Shown: one piece after another, positions 52,636 to 60,792 of the stretch
Layout: each line of letters starts with the position of its first letter
Position numbering within the stretch: position 1 is the stretch's first letter
Assembly: GCA_041648175.1 (NCBI GenBank)
Contig: JBAZPO010000016.1
Span: 1 to 64,000, forward strand
Reading direction: 5' to 3'
DNA length: 64,000 nt
From: Desulfobaccales bacterium
GTDB taxonomy: Bacteria > Desulfobacterota > Desulfobaccia > Desulfobaccales > 0-14-0-80-60-11
Program-made: the position numbers and the translations under genes
Notes under the pieces: generated by a model
The model's input: the letters and a program-made list of their open reading frames with translations, nothing else
The model's database searches: none
What the model was told of the DNA's origin: nothing

Positions 52636-53973
52636 GTGCATTGCCAAACCTGCCAAACCGCAGAGGATGTTTTCAAAGTTGTCCGGGATAAAGAAGTAAG
52701 CTTTATCCAGATCTGGTTTACCGACATCCTGGGAGTATTAAAAAGCTTTTCCATTCGCCCTTCCGAGTTGGAAGAGGCCATGTCCGAGGGTATGGGGTTT
52801 GACGGGTCCTCCATTGAGGGATTTTCCCGCATTGAAGAAAGCGACATGATCGCCAAGCCGGACCCCACCACCTTCCAGATCCTGCCCTGGCGTCCCGATG
52901 AGAAGCCCGTGGCCCGGATGTTTTGCGACATCCTGCAACCCGATGGCACTCCTTATCCGGGCGATCCCCGTTATGCCTTGAAACGCATGCTGGCCAAGGC
53001 CGCAGAGAAAGGCTACACCAGTTACCTGGGCCCGGAACTGGAGTTTTTCTATTTCGCTAACAACACTTGCACCGAAGTCCTGGACCAGGGCGGCTATTTT
53101 GATGCCCCGCCTCTGGATATGGCCAACGACTTAAGAAGGCACACCATCTTCGGTCTGGAGAGCATGGGCGTACGCATCGAATATAGCCACCATGAAGTGG
53201 CTGCTTCCCAGCACGAAATCGACATGCGCTACGACGAAGCCATGCTCATGGCCGACAAGACCATGACCATGAAGGCCACCGTGAAGGCCATCGCCATGAT
53301 CAACGGGGTCTATGCCACGTTCATGCCTAAGCCCATCTTCGGCATCAACGGCAGCGGCATGCACACTCACCAGTCCCTGTTTACGGGCAAGAAAAACTCC
53401 TTCCACGACGCCAATGACCAATATAACCTCTCGGCCATCGGCAAAAGCTATATCGCGGGCCTCTTGAAACACGCCCGGGAGATCACCGGCATCTGCAGCC
53501 AGTGGGTCAATTCCTACAAGCGCCTGGTGCCCGGTTACGAAGCTCCGGTGTACGTAGCCTGGTCCCGCCGCAACCGTTCCGCCCTGGTGCGGGTGCCCAT
53601 GTACAAGCCCGGCAAAGAAGGCGCCACCCGGTGCGAATACCGCGCCCCCGACCCGGCCTGCAACCCCTACCTGGCCTTTGCGGTGATGCTGGCCGCCGGT
53701 CTCAAGGGCATCGAGGAGAATTACAAGCTGGCTGATCCGGTGGAAGTGGATATCTACCACCTTTCCCAGGCCGAACGTGAAAAATATGGGATTCAGGAAT
53801 TGCCCGGCAGCCTTAACGAGGCCATCCAGGAAGTGGAAAAGAGCGCCGTGGTCAAGGAAGCCCTGGGCGATCATATCTTCACCAAGTTCCTGGAAAACAA
53901 AAAGATCGAATGGGATGCGTATCGGATGCATGTGAGCAACTTCGAGATCGAGCGTTATCTCCCGATCTTGTAA
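52636..53973 (+). CDS. glnA: Glutamine synthetase, type I (alpha-like)
   Basis: 445 residues; forms glutamine from glutamate, ammonia and ATP. Metal-site motifs GPELEFFYF and SHHEVAASQHEID, and the ATP region NGSGMHTHQSLF are intact. The length and the absence of the adenylylation loop of beta-type enzymes indicate the GSI-alpha class, normally controlled by feedback and transcription, not by adenylylation. GTG start at 52636 follows AGGAGG. Followed by a terminator and then amtB-glnK. Confidence 0.96.
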   Translation: MHCQTCQTAEDVFKVVRDKEVSFIQIWFTDILGVLKSFSIRPSELEEAMSEGMGFDGSSIEGFSRIEESDMIAKPDPTTFQILPWRPDEKPVARMFCDILQPDGTPYPGDPRYALKRMLAKAAEKGYTSYLGPELEFFYFANNTCTEVLDQGGYFDAPPLDMANDLRRHTIFGLESMGVRIEYSHHEVAASQHEIDMRYDEAMLMADKTMTMKATVKAIAMINGVYATFMPKPIFGINGSGMHTHQSLFTGKKNSFHDANDQYNLSAIGKSYIAGLLKHAREITGICSQWVNSYKRLVPGYEAPVYVAWSRRNRSALVRVPMYKPGKEGATRCEYRAPDPACNPYLAFAVMLAAGLKGIEENYKLADPVEVDIYHLSQAEREKYGIQELPGSLNEAIQEVEKSAVVKEALGDHIFTKFLENKKIEWDAYRMHVSNFEIERYLPIL

Positions 53974-54027
53974 GCTAAGCGCCGTTTCACCACTCGGCTG
54001 AAGCTCATAGCGTTCGGCTCATCCGGT

Positions 54028-54066
54028 AAGGCTGTGGGGAGGGGGTTTCCTCCCCCCGGCCTTTTT
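54028..54066 (+). terminator. Rho-independent terminator after glnA
   Basis: Stem AAGGCTGTGGGGAGG paired to CCTCCCCCCGGCCTT with a short loop and a trailing TTT run, 55 bases after the glnA stop. Confidence 0.8.
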
Positions 54067-54082
54067 ATGCGCTTTTTTAGCA

Positions 54083-54098
54083 TGTATACAAAATTGCT
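54083..54098 (+). promoter_or_regulatory. Possible sigma54 promoter of amtB
   Basis: TGTATACAAAATTGCT has the -12 TTGCT and spacing of a sigma54 site, but TGT in place of TGG at -24, so it is weaker than the glnA site. It lies 43 bases before the amtB start. Confidence 0.4.
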
Positions 54099-54140
54099 AC
54101 ATTTGTTTACATCGCCCACAAAATTGAAAGGAGTACTGGC

Positions 54141-55376
54141 ATGGAGGGGGCCCTTAACTCTGGCGATACCGCCTGGCTTTTGGTGTGCTGCTCTTTGGTC
54201 CTGCTGATGACCCCGGCCCTGGCCCTCTTTTACGGAGGGATGGTGCGCCGGAAAAACCTGCTTTCCACCCTGACCCTGAGCTACATCTTCATGGCCCTGG
54301 CCGGGGTCCAGTGGGTCCTGTACGGCTACTCCCTGGCCTTCGGCGCGGACATCGGCGGCTTGATCGGGGGATTAAACTTTTTGGGCTTTAACGGCGTGGG
54401 GGCTATCCCCAACCCGGACTATGCCAAGACCATTCCGCACGGACTCTTCGCTTCCTTCCAGATGATGTTCGCGGTGATCACCCCGGCCCTGATCACCGGA
54501 GCGTTCGTGGAACGGGTGCGTTTTAAATCCTTTTTGATCTTCAGCCTCATCTGGATGACCCTGGTTTATGATCCCCTGGCTCACTGGGTCTGGGGCAAAG
54601 GCGGCTGGCTGCTCGCCCTGGGTACGCTGGATTTCGCCGGGGGCACTGTGGTGCACATCGCGGCAGGTTATTCGGCTCTGGCCTTTGCCATGGTTATCGG
54701 TCCCCGCAAAGGCTTCGGCAAGATCCCCATGGAACCCCATAACATCCCCCTCACCGTCCTGGGAGCAGGCCTTTTGTGGGTAGGCTGGTTCGGATTCAAC
54801 GCCGGCAGCGCTCTGGCAGCCAACGGCGTGGCGGTCAATGCCCTGCTCACCACCAACACCTCGGCGGCCACCGCGGGCTTGGTGTGGATGGTCCTGGGCT
54901 GGCTGGACGGCCGCCCCAGCACCCTGGGGATCGCCACCGGCATGGTGGTGGGCCTGGCCGCGGTAACCCCGGCCTCGGGCTTCGTCTCCCCCATGGCGGC
55001 CATGCTCATCGGCGCGGTGGCGGCGGTCATCTGTTATTACGCTATCCGCTTCCGGCAGAACCGCAACCTGGACGAGTCCATGGACGTTTGGGCCTGCCAC
55101 GGCATGGCCAGCACCTGGGGCATGATTGCCACCGGGTTGTTTGCCACGGTGGAGATGAACAGCGCCGGCGCCAACGGCCTGTTTTACGGCAATCCCAAGC
55201 AGTTGGGGATTCAGTTCCTGGCCGTGGTGGTGACCATGGTCTTCACCTTCGGGGTCACCTACGTGATCGCCAAGGTTCTGGACATGAGCATCGGGCTCAG
55301 AGTGACGACCATGGAAGAAGAAGTGGGCCTGGACATCAGCGCCCATGGCGAACGCGCCTACTCCCATATTGGATAA
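54141..55376 (+). CDS. amtB: Ammonium transporter
   Basis: 411-residue Amt/Rh channel with about eleven membrane helices. Conserved features include the pore region VYDPLAHWVWGKGGWL (pore His of the twin-His pair in HIAAGYSALAF and in ACHGMASTWG) and the AmtB signature DFAGGTVVHIAAGYSAL. AAAGGAG precedes ATG 54141. glnK follows after five bases, the standard amtB-PII pairing through which PII blocks the channel. Confidence 0.96.
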   Translation: MEGALNSGDTAWLLVCCSLVLLMTPALALFYGGMVRRKNLLSTLTLSYIFMALAGVQWVLYGYSLAFGADIGGLIGGLNFLGFNGVGAIPNPDYAKTIPHGLFASFQMMFAVITPALITGAFVERVRFKSFLIFSLIWMTLVYDPLAHWVWGKGGWLLALGTLDFAGGTVVHIAAGYSALAFAMVIGPRKGFGKIPMEPHNIPLTVLGAGLLWVGWFGFNAGSALAANGVAVNALLTTNTSAATAGLVWMVLGWLDGRPSTLGIATGMVVGLAAVTPASGFVSPMAAMLIGAVAAVICYYAIRFRQNRNLDESMDVWACHGMASTWGMIATGLFATVEMNSAGANGLFYGNPKQLGIQFLAVVVTMVFTFGVTYVIAKVLDMSIGLRVTTMEEEVGLDISAHGERAYSHIG

Positions 55377-55381
55377 TTGCC

Positions 55382-55768
55382 ATGCTGAAGAAAATCGAAG
55401 CCATCATTCGGGAAGACAAGCTCACCGACGTCAAGGAGGCCCTGCGGGAGATCGGCATCGTGGGCCTGAATGTCTTTGAAATCCGCGGCCACGGCCGCCA
55501 GGGAGGCATCACCCTGGTGGGCCGTTCCGGCAGTTATCAGGTGGACATGCTCACCAAGATTCAGCTTAATATCATTTTGAGCGAACACAACCTGGAGGAG
55601 ACCATCGAGACCATTCTCGATGCTGCCGGAACCGGCGAAACCGGGGATGGGCTCATCTTCGTGTTTCCGGTGGAGGAAGCCATCCGCATCCGCACCCGGG
55701 AGCGCGGTCACGAGGCGGTGATGTACCCCGGGGATATCGACGAAAGAAAGCATCCCAGGAAAACTTAG
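55382..55768 (+). CDS. glnK: PII nitrogen regulatory protein with unusual T-loop
   Basis: 128 residues. The PII core is clear: MLKKIEAIIREDKLTDVKEAL, the B-loop TGETGDGLIFVFPVEEAIRIRT. The T-loop reads GRQGGITLVGRSGSYQVDMLTK: the Tyr equivalent to the uridylylation residue Tyr51 is kept (SYQVD), but the residues equivalent to Lys40, Glu44 and Tyr46 of GlnB are replaced by Gly, Leu and Gly. Contacts with partners may therefore differ. Coupled to amtB. Often such a protein regulates AmtB and nitrogen enzymes in response to 2-oxoglutarate and ATP/ADP. Confidence 0.93.
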   Translation: MLKKIEAIIREDKLTDVKEALREIGIVGLNVFEIRGHGRQGGITLVGRSGSYQVDMLTKIQLNIILSEHNLEETIETILDAAGTGETGDGLIFVFPVEEAIRIRTRERGHEAVMYPGDIDERKHPRKT

Positions 55769-55836
55769 GCGCAGGGGAAAAACCTCATTGATCCTTGTGC
55801 GGATTGTCTTAATTTGTTGCAAGGATCAGAGCCGAA

Positions 55837-55852
55837 TGGCATAATATTAGTT
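55837..55852 (+). promoter_or_regulatory. Possible sigma54 promoter of the glutamate synthase cluster
   Basis: TGGCATAATATTAGTT has a perfect -24 TGGCAT and a degenerate -12 (AGT instead of TGC). An inverted repeat GATCCTTG...CAAGGATC lies just upstream (55791-55828). Promoter assignment is tentative. Confidence 0.35.
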
Positions 55853-55869
55853 TAGGATAAATTTTGTTT

Positions 55870-55930
55870 AAAGGCCGCGGGGCTCTTGCCTGGTTACACC
55901 TTGCCAGGCAGGGCTTCAGCCGGCCTTTTT
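55870..55930 (+). terminator. Terminator or attenuator ahead of the glutamate synthase cluster
   Basis: Long stem AAAGGCCG...CGGCCTTTTT enclosing an inner hairpin GCCTGG...CCAGGC, ending in a five-T run. It lies about 100 bases after glnK and only 14 bases before the next start codon. It either ends the amtB-glnK transcript or attenuates a leader that begins at about 55863. Confidence 0.75.
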
Positions 55931-55944
55931 GAGGCCTAGCGTCT

Positions 55945-56349
55945 ATGGCAACAGAAGTGGTAATCTACGCCTGTCAGCAAGCCGTCCCGAACCCGGACTT
56001 CTTGAGAACCCAGTGGGGCAAGGAAAATATCCGTCTCCAGATCCTCCCCGAACCCTGCAGCAGCAAGATCGAAGCCTTCCAATTGCTCCGGACCCTGGCC
56101 GCCCCCGCGGACCTGGTATGGGTCATCGGCTGTGCTGAAGACCTCTGCCGCTACAACGAGGGCAGCCACCGTTTGGGAACCCGCATCGCCTACACCCAGC
56201 GTTACCTGGAAGAGATCGGTCTGGAAGCCGACCGGGTGGGGCGCTCGGTTGTGGTCCCCGGGGATGCTCCGGGCCTGGCCGCGGCGGTAGCCGAAATTAA
56301 GGCAAAGGCCGAGGCCTTGGGACCAAGTCCGTTGAAAAAGCAGGGGTAA
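55945..56349 (+). CDS. MvhD/FrhD-like hydrogenase delta (iron-sulfur) subunit family protein
   Basis: 134 residues. Family features: N-terminal YACQQA, EPCSSKIEAFQLLRTL (PCS motif) and the cysteine segment VIGCAEDLCRYNEGSHRLGTRIAYTQRYLEEIG, matching the MvhD fold (GCHxGDCHYxxGN). MvhD links hydrogenase to heterodisulfide reductase by electron transfer, but one of the usual N-terminal cysteines is not apparent. Immediately downstream are three glutamate synthase-type genes, so it may pass electrons to that enzyme. No hdrA or hydrogenase gene is adjacent. Confidence 0.75.
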   Translation: MATEVVIYACQQAVPNPDFLRTQWGKENIRLQILPEPCSSKIEAFQLLRTLAAPADLVWVIGCAEDLCRYNEGSHRLGTRIAYTQRYLEEIGLEADRVGRSVVVPGDAPGLAAAVAEIKAKAEALGPSPLKKQG

Positions 56350-56461
56350 AAGGCGAAAAGGGAAAAACCTCGATTTCATTATCCATTTTCGCCGCAATAA
56401 CCAGAGTTAAAAAAGGATAAGACGATAATTCGGCATAAGGAAATTATCCCCATCTTTTTCC

Positions 56462-56497
56462 CCCTTTTCGCCTTTTCGCCTTTTCCCCTTTTCGCCC
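56462..56497. repeat. CTTTTCGC octad tract
   Basis: Approximate eight-base tandem repeat (CCTTTTCG, CCTTTTCG, CCTTTTCC, CCTTTTCG) ending 28 bases before the ribosome binding site of the next gene. A related tract precedes nfo at 10363-10409. Confidence 0.6.
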
Positions 56498-56535
56498 TTT
56501 CTTTAAGGAATTTGCGGTTGTTTTAGGAGGAACGA

Positions 56536-57954
56536 GTGCCAGCCAAATACCATATACCTATACGCGGGGTGCCGCCCCGCTTCTCGCCCCCGGCCAAGAC
56601 CACGATCATCGATTGGAACGAAGGGTGCTTGCGGTGCGAGCGCTGCGTCAAGCAGATCTGCCCGGTTGACGCTTACAAGAAACGGGATTTTGACCGCCGG
56701 CAGTTTGTGGACACCATCGACGAGATGTGCCGGAGCTGCTACCGCTGCGTCCAGGGCTGCCCCCGGGAGCTGGTCTTCAAGGCCTTAAACCCCCAGTACC
56801 ACCACTTGGGCGATGACTACTACACCCCGGAGATCATCGGCACCACCTGGTACCAGGCGGAAACGGGCAAGATTCCGGTTTCCGGCGCCGGCTATGGCGG
56901 CGTCTTTGCGGGCGAAGGCTTCGACTCCCTGTGGACCGACATGTCGGAAATCGTTCGGCCTACCCGGGACGGCATTCATGGCCGGGAATACATCAGCACT
57001 TCCATCGACCTGGGCCGCAAGCCCATGTTTCTGATTTTCGACGAGCAGCAGGAACTGCTTTTCGAGCCGGCCCCGTTGATGGAACTGCCTCTGCCCGTGG
57101 TCCTGGCGGAACCAAAGGCGGGAGCTGACCCGGAACGCCTGCGCCAGATTCTCGCGAAAGCGGCCCAGGCCCTGGGGACCGTGGTGATCCTGGAACGGAA
57201 AGCTATCGCACCCGAGTTGCTGGATTCGGCCGTTTCTCTGGTGCCGCTGTACCCCGCCACTCATCTCGACCTGGATGACCCGCTCCTGGCTGATGTACGC
57301 GCCGTGGAGCTTACCGACCACCCGGGGGTCATCAAACAGATGGAGGCCGTTAAGGCCCGTTATCCCCTGGTGATTGTCTGGATCAAAGTGCCCGCCGATC
57401 ACCTGGCCGCGGACCGGGTGGCGGCCCTGACCGCGGCGGGAGCCGGGGTCATCCACCTGGCGGGCACCGAAAAAGCCCGGGGGCTGGGAAACGACGCCGA
57501 ACTGCATCTTAAGGACCTGATCCGCCGTTGTCACCTGAAGCTGGTGGAGAAGCAGCTCAGGGACGCGGTCACATTGCTGGCCAGCGGCGGCATCGCTTTG
57601 GCCGAACATGTGGCCAAGGCCATCATCTGCGGCGCTGACGGCATCATCGCCGATGTTCCTTTGCTCCTGTCGCTGGAGTGCCGTATGTGCAAGGAGTGTC
57701 TCAGCGGCCAGAAAAACCCCTGCCCGATTGAGTTGGAGAAACTCAACGTCAAACGGGGCTCCCAGCGCATGGTGAACCTGGTGGGCGCCTGGAACAACCA
57801 GTTGCTGGAGATCCTGGGCGCCATGGGCATGCGTGAGGTGCGGCGTCTGCGGGGCGAAGTGGGCCGGGCCATGTTCAAGGAAGATCTGGATAAAGAAATT
57901 TTTGCGCCCCTGTTCGCCCGCCCGGAAGGCGAGGCCCGTCGCGTGGGGGAGTAA
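56536..57954 (+). CDS. Glutamate synthase-related ferredoxin/FMN-domain protein
   Basis: 472 residues. Two 4Fe-4S sites at the start (CLRCERCVKQICPVDAY near residue 34 and CRSCYRCVQGCPREL near 62), then an FMN-type TIM-barrel-like half resembling GltB (SGGIALAEHVAKAIICGADGI) and a third cysteine cluster CRMCKECLSGQKNPCPI. The barrel appears shortened compared with the next gene, so it may be a partner subunit and not the catalytic one. GTG start after AGGAGG. First of the three glutamate synthase-type genes. Confidence 0.8.
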   Translation: MPAKYHIPIRGVPPRFSPPAKTTIIDWNEGCLRCERCVKQICPVDAYKKRDFDRRQFVDTIDEMCRSCYRCVQGCPRELVFKALNPQYHHLGDDYYTPEIIGTTWYQAETGKIPVSGAGYGGVFAGEGFDSLWTDMSEIVRPTRDGIHGREYISTSIDLGRKPMFLIFDEQQELLFEPAPLMELPLPVVLAEPKAGADPERLRQILAKAAQALGTVVILERKAIAPELLDSAVSLVPLYPATHLDLDDPLLADVRAVELTDHPGVIKQMEAVKARYPLVIVWIKVPADHLAADRVAALTAAGAGVIHLAGTEKARGLGNDAELHLKDLIRRCHLKLVEKQLRDAVTLLASGGIALAEHVAKAIICGADGIIADVPLLLSLECRMCKECLSGQKNPCPIELEKLNVKRGSQRMVNLVGAWNNQLLEILGAMGMREVRRLRGEVGRAMFKEDLDKEIFAPLFARPEGEARRVGE

Positions 57955-57977
57955 AAACTATGGTGGGAGGCGTCTCT

Positions 57978-58026
57978 GCTGGTGGGGCGGGCATCCCCGC
58001 TGGTGGGGCGGGCGTCCTCGCCCGCC
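57978..58026. repeat. GGTGGGGCGGGC direct repeats
   Basis: GCTGGTGGGGCGGGC occurs twice (57978-57992 and 57999-58013) and the second is followed by GTCCTCGCCCGCC, forming a hairpin. It lies in the 176-base gap between two glutamate synthase genes and resembles the GGGCGGGCG hairpins at 21768 and 24721. Confidence 0.6.
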
Positions 58027-58130
58027 ATCCTTTAAGGCAGGTACGGAGGCCTTCCCCACCGGTTAAAAACAAGACCCAAGTTTTATCCTGTTGGATACGG
58101 CAAACTCAGACTGAGAGATTGATATAAGCC

Positions 58131-59681
58131 ATGGCACAACCAAAGAAAGTAATTCCCATCGAATCCTGGAGCCCAGGGCAACCCTGGGAGCCGGTGACCA
58201 CTCCGTCCCGGTTCAAGAATGCCTTGAGCAAGTATCGGGTCTGGCGCGACGAATCCAAGTGCATCAAGTGCGGCCGTTGCGTCGAAGTCTGTCCTTTCGG
58301 GGTGCACTCCAAGGCCGGAAAATATATCCGCAAGCCCAAGAGCTATCGCTGCCTGGGGACGACCTGCCAGAACAATGATTTTTACTGCGTGAAGCAGTGC
58401 CCCGTCCAGGCCCTTAAGGTCAGCATCCATCCGGTTTACAGCACCCTGGGCGACAGCCGTTGGACCCCGGACCTGCTCCTGAGCAACTGGTGGCAGGCGG
58501 AGAATGGCACCCTGTCCCACATTGACCTGGAATACCGCCTGGGGGGCTCAGGCGGCGGCTTTGACCAGCTACGCTTCCTGTTCCCCAAGGCCCGGCCCGA
58601 CTTCCAGTTGAGTCACGACGACATCTCCCTGGAAGTGGAAATCAACCGCCGGGGCGACAATCGGCCTCAGATCAAGCTGGGAGTGCCCTGGTACGGGGGC
58701 GGCATGTCCTTCGGGTCGGTGTCCATCAACACCATTTTGTCCCGAGTCCAGGCCGCGGTGCGCTACAACACCATGGTGAGCACCGGCGAAGGGGGCTACC
58801 ATGAATCGCTGTACCCCTACGACAATAATATGGTCACCCAGGTGGCCACGGGACTGTTCGGCGTCCGGGAGGAGACCATCCAGCGAGTGCGGATGGTGGA
58901 ATTCAAGTATGCCCAGGGGGCCAAGCCGGGTCTGGGCGGGCATCTTCTGGGGGACAAGGTCACTCCCGCGGTGGCCCGCATGCGGGAATCGGTGACGGGC
59001 AGCGCCCTGTTTTCGCCGTTTCCCTTCCACAGCGTCTATTCCGTGGAAGACCACAAGAAGCACATCGACTGGATCAAGGAGATCAACCCCCGGGCCCTGG
59101 TGTCCGTAAAGGTCTCCACCCCCACCGACGTGGATATGGTGGCTGTGGGCAGTTACTACGCCGGGGCGCATGTGGTGCAGTTGGACGGCAGCTACGGCGG
59201 CACCGGCGCGGCGCCGGACATCGCCAAAAAGAACATCGCCATGCCGGTGGAGTACGCCATCCCCAAGGTGCATCAGTTCCTTAAGGCTGAAGGCATCCGG
59301 GACCAGGTCACCCTCATCGCCTCCGGTGGTATTCGCAATGCTTACGACATCGCCAAGGCCATTGCCCTGGGAGCCGACGGGGTGCAGATCGGCACCGCCG
59401 ACCTGGTGGCCCTGGAATGCCTGCGCTGCCACAACTGTGAAAGCGGACGGGGCTGCGCCCGGGGCATTGCCACCACCGACCCGGAACTGGTGGACCTGAT
59501 GACCGTCGCCTGGGGAGTCAACCGCATCAGCAACCTGTACTACGCCTGGACCTGGCAATTGAAGGAAATCTTGCGGCGCTTGGGGCTCAGAAGCATCAAG
59601 GAGTTGGTGGGCCGCACCGACACCCTGGCCCACCTGGACTACTTCGACCGCCCGGTGGATGACGATTTGAGAAGAAGTTGA
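58131..59681 (+). CDS. Glutamate synthase large-subunit FMN domain (archaeal-type GltB)
   Basis: 516 residues. An N-terminal ferredoxin motif CIKCGRCVEVCPFGVH (about 44) and extra cysteines (CLGTTCQNNDFYC) precede the synthase barrel. FMN/3Fe-4S signatures are GGGMSFGSVSINTILSR, STGEGGYHESLYPYD, GAKPGLGGHLLG, LDGSYGGTGAAPDIAKKN and CLRCHNCESGRGCARGI. This is the catalytic module that makes glutamate from 2-oxoglutarate and ammonia; ferredoxin-type clusters suggest ferredoxin or MvhD as donor. The stop codon lies inside the first unit of a heptad tract. Confidence 0.9.
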   Translation: MAQPKKVIPIESWSPGQPWEPVTTPSRFKNALSKYRVWRDESKCIKCGRCVEVCPFGVHSKAGKYIRKPKSYRCLGTTCQNNDFYCVKQCPVQALKVSIHPVYSTLGDSRWTPDLLLSNWWQAENGTLSHIDLEYRLGGSGGGFDQLRFLFPKARPDFQLSHDDISLEVEINRRGDNRPQIKLGVPWYGGGMSFGSVSINTILSRVQAAVRYNTMVSTGEGGYHESLYPYDNNMVTQVATGLFGVREETIQRVRMVEFKYAQGAKPGLGGHLLGDKVTPAVARMRESVTGSALFSPFPFHSVYSVEDHKKHIDWIKEINPRALVSVKVSTPTDVDMVAVGSYYAGAHVVQLDGSYGGTGAAPDIAKKNIAMPVEYAIPKVHQFLKAEGIRDQVTLIASGGIRNAYDIAKAIALGADGVQIGTADLVALECLRCHNCESGRGCARGIATTDPELVDLMTVAWGVNRISNLYYAWTWQLKEILRRLGLRSIKELVGRTDTLAHLDYFDRPVDDDLRRS

Positions 59682-59711
59682 AAGTTCAAAGTTCAAAGTT
59701 CAAGGTTGGCG
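59677..59711. repeat. Heptad tract bounding the AT-rich insert (left)
   Basis: GTTGAAA, GTTCAAA, GTTCAAA, GTTCAAG, GTTGGCG: five seven-base units overlapping the last codons of the GltB-like gene. In reverse complement it belongs to the same TTGAACC/TTGAACT family as the right-hand tracts, so the insert is bordered by inverted copies. Confidence 0.85.
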
Positions 59712-59739
59712 GCCTGCGGCCACTAGCGAGGTAATTAAA

Positions 59740-60351
59740 ATGGAGGATAATCCATTTGAATATCCCCAAAAAGGTGAACAAGTATTCAAAGAAATAGTTG
59801 GCGATTGGCATAATGCTTGTTTATATCCATTGAAAACAGATATGTGGTTGAACTATCTAATTGGATATAAAGATGCAGCCGATATTTTAGTCGAACATGT
59901 AAAGGAAACCAGCAAAAACCTTAATGTTTTGGTTTTTCCAATTGTTTTTCTTTACAGACATTATCTCGAATTACAATTAAAAATGATAATTAAAGATGGC
60001 TATGATCTTTTAAGTATGAAAAAAGATTATTCTAAGTGCCATAAACTTGATGAGTTGTGGAATGATTGTAAAAATATTTTAAACCAAATGTGGCCTGAAG
60101 GAGATAAAGAGCCCTTGGAGGCCATGGACAATTATATTAGTCAATTCTGCCAGGTAGATCCTATGGCAACTGACTTCAGATATCCAGTTCGAAGGAATGG
60201 AACAGATGCTCTGGAAAGTTTAGATTCCATAAACTTAAGTCATTTGTCAGATGTCATAAATTCGATTGAAAACTTTATCGGTGATATTCATGAGGCTATA
60301 TCAATAGAATTAGAAATTATTAGAGATCATGATGAATCTCCTAATTATTAA
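59740..60351 (+). CDS. AT-rich all-helical protein, possible HEPN-like
   Basis: 203 residues, AT-rich. Largely helical. The segment FPIVFLYRHYLELQLKMIIKDG near residue 66 and HKLDELWNDCKNIL near 100 resemble the RHxLELxLK and H-x-L-x-x-LW pattern seen in HEPN-type helical domains, but the R-x4-6-H RNase motif is not clear, so catalytic activity is doubtful. Start ATG 59740 follows GAGGT. Base composition and position between glutamate synthase genes mark it as an insertion. Confidence 0.65.
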   Translation: MEDNPFEYPQKGEQVFKEIVGDWHNACLYPLKTDMWLNYLIGYKDAADILVEHVKETSKNLNVLVFPIVFLYRHYLELQLKMIIKDGYDLLSMKKDYSKCHKLDELWNDCKNILNQMWPEGDKEPLEAMDNYISQFCQVDPMATDFRYPVRRNGTDALESLDSINLSHLSDVINSIENFIGDIHEAISIELEIIRDHDESPNY

Positions 60352-60374
60352 TGATATTTGATTGGCTGATAATT

Positions 60375-60402
60375 AAATACTTTGAACCTTGAACTTTGAA
60401 CT
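60375..60402. repeat. Heptad tract upstream of the four-helix-bundle gene
   Basis: AAATACT, TTGAACC, TTGAACT, TTGAACT: four units, with the ATG of the next gene starting right after. It may provide a spaced leader for that gene. Confidence 0.8.
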
Positions 60403-60792
60403 ATGAGTAAAATCGAGCGCTTTGAGGATATTGAAGCCTGGAAAAAGGCCCGGGAGCTCACCAAATCTATTTATGAGCTCACTTCCCAAGGGAAACTTGC
60501 CACTGACTTTTCCCTAAAAGACCAGTTCCGTAGAGCCTCAGTATCCATCATGGCTAATATTGCCGAAGGCTTTGAACGCGAAGGCAATAAGGAATTTCGA
60601 CAATATTTGGCCATGGCCAAAGGTTCCGTGGGTGAAGTAAAAGCCTTGCTTTATGTTGCATTGGATGCCGGATTTTTGCCTTTGGAAAAGATTAATCAGA
60701 TTATGGCGCTGTCCGACGAGACCTCCCGATTGCTCGCAGGCTTTCTGCGATACCTGAAAGCCTCTGATAAGAAGGGCAGCAAATTTCAATAA
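60403..60792 (+). CDS. Four-helix-bundle (23S rRNA intervening-sequence type) protein
   Basis: 129 residues. MSKIERFEDIEAWKKARELTKSIYELT, FSLKDQFRRASVSIMANIAEGFER and EFRQYLAMAKGSVGEVKALLYVALDAGFL match the S23/IVP four-helix-bundle family, which forms ring-like oligomers related to the Avd accessory protein of diversity-generating retroelements. No reverse transcriptase or 23S rRNA is near. Such genes are commonly found as free-standing mobile-looking units, here flanked by heptad tracts. Function is unknown. Confidence 0.9.
   Translation: MSKIERFEDIEAWKKARELTKSIYELTSQGKLATDFSLKDQFRRASVSIMANIAEGFEREGNKEFRQYLAMAKGSVGEVKALLYVALDAGFLPLEKINQIMALSDETSRLLAGFLRYLKASDKKGSKFQ

Noticed and set aside
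54776..55380. Arg/Gly-rich frame overlapping amtB that leads into glnK
   Set aside because: It is the shifted-frame shadow of amtB; glnK begins at its own ATG at 55382.
60403..60792. Diversity-generating retroelement
   Set aside because: The four-helix-bundle protein is Avd-like, but there is no reverse transcriptase, template repeat or variable repeat.
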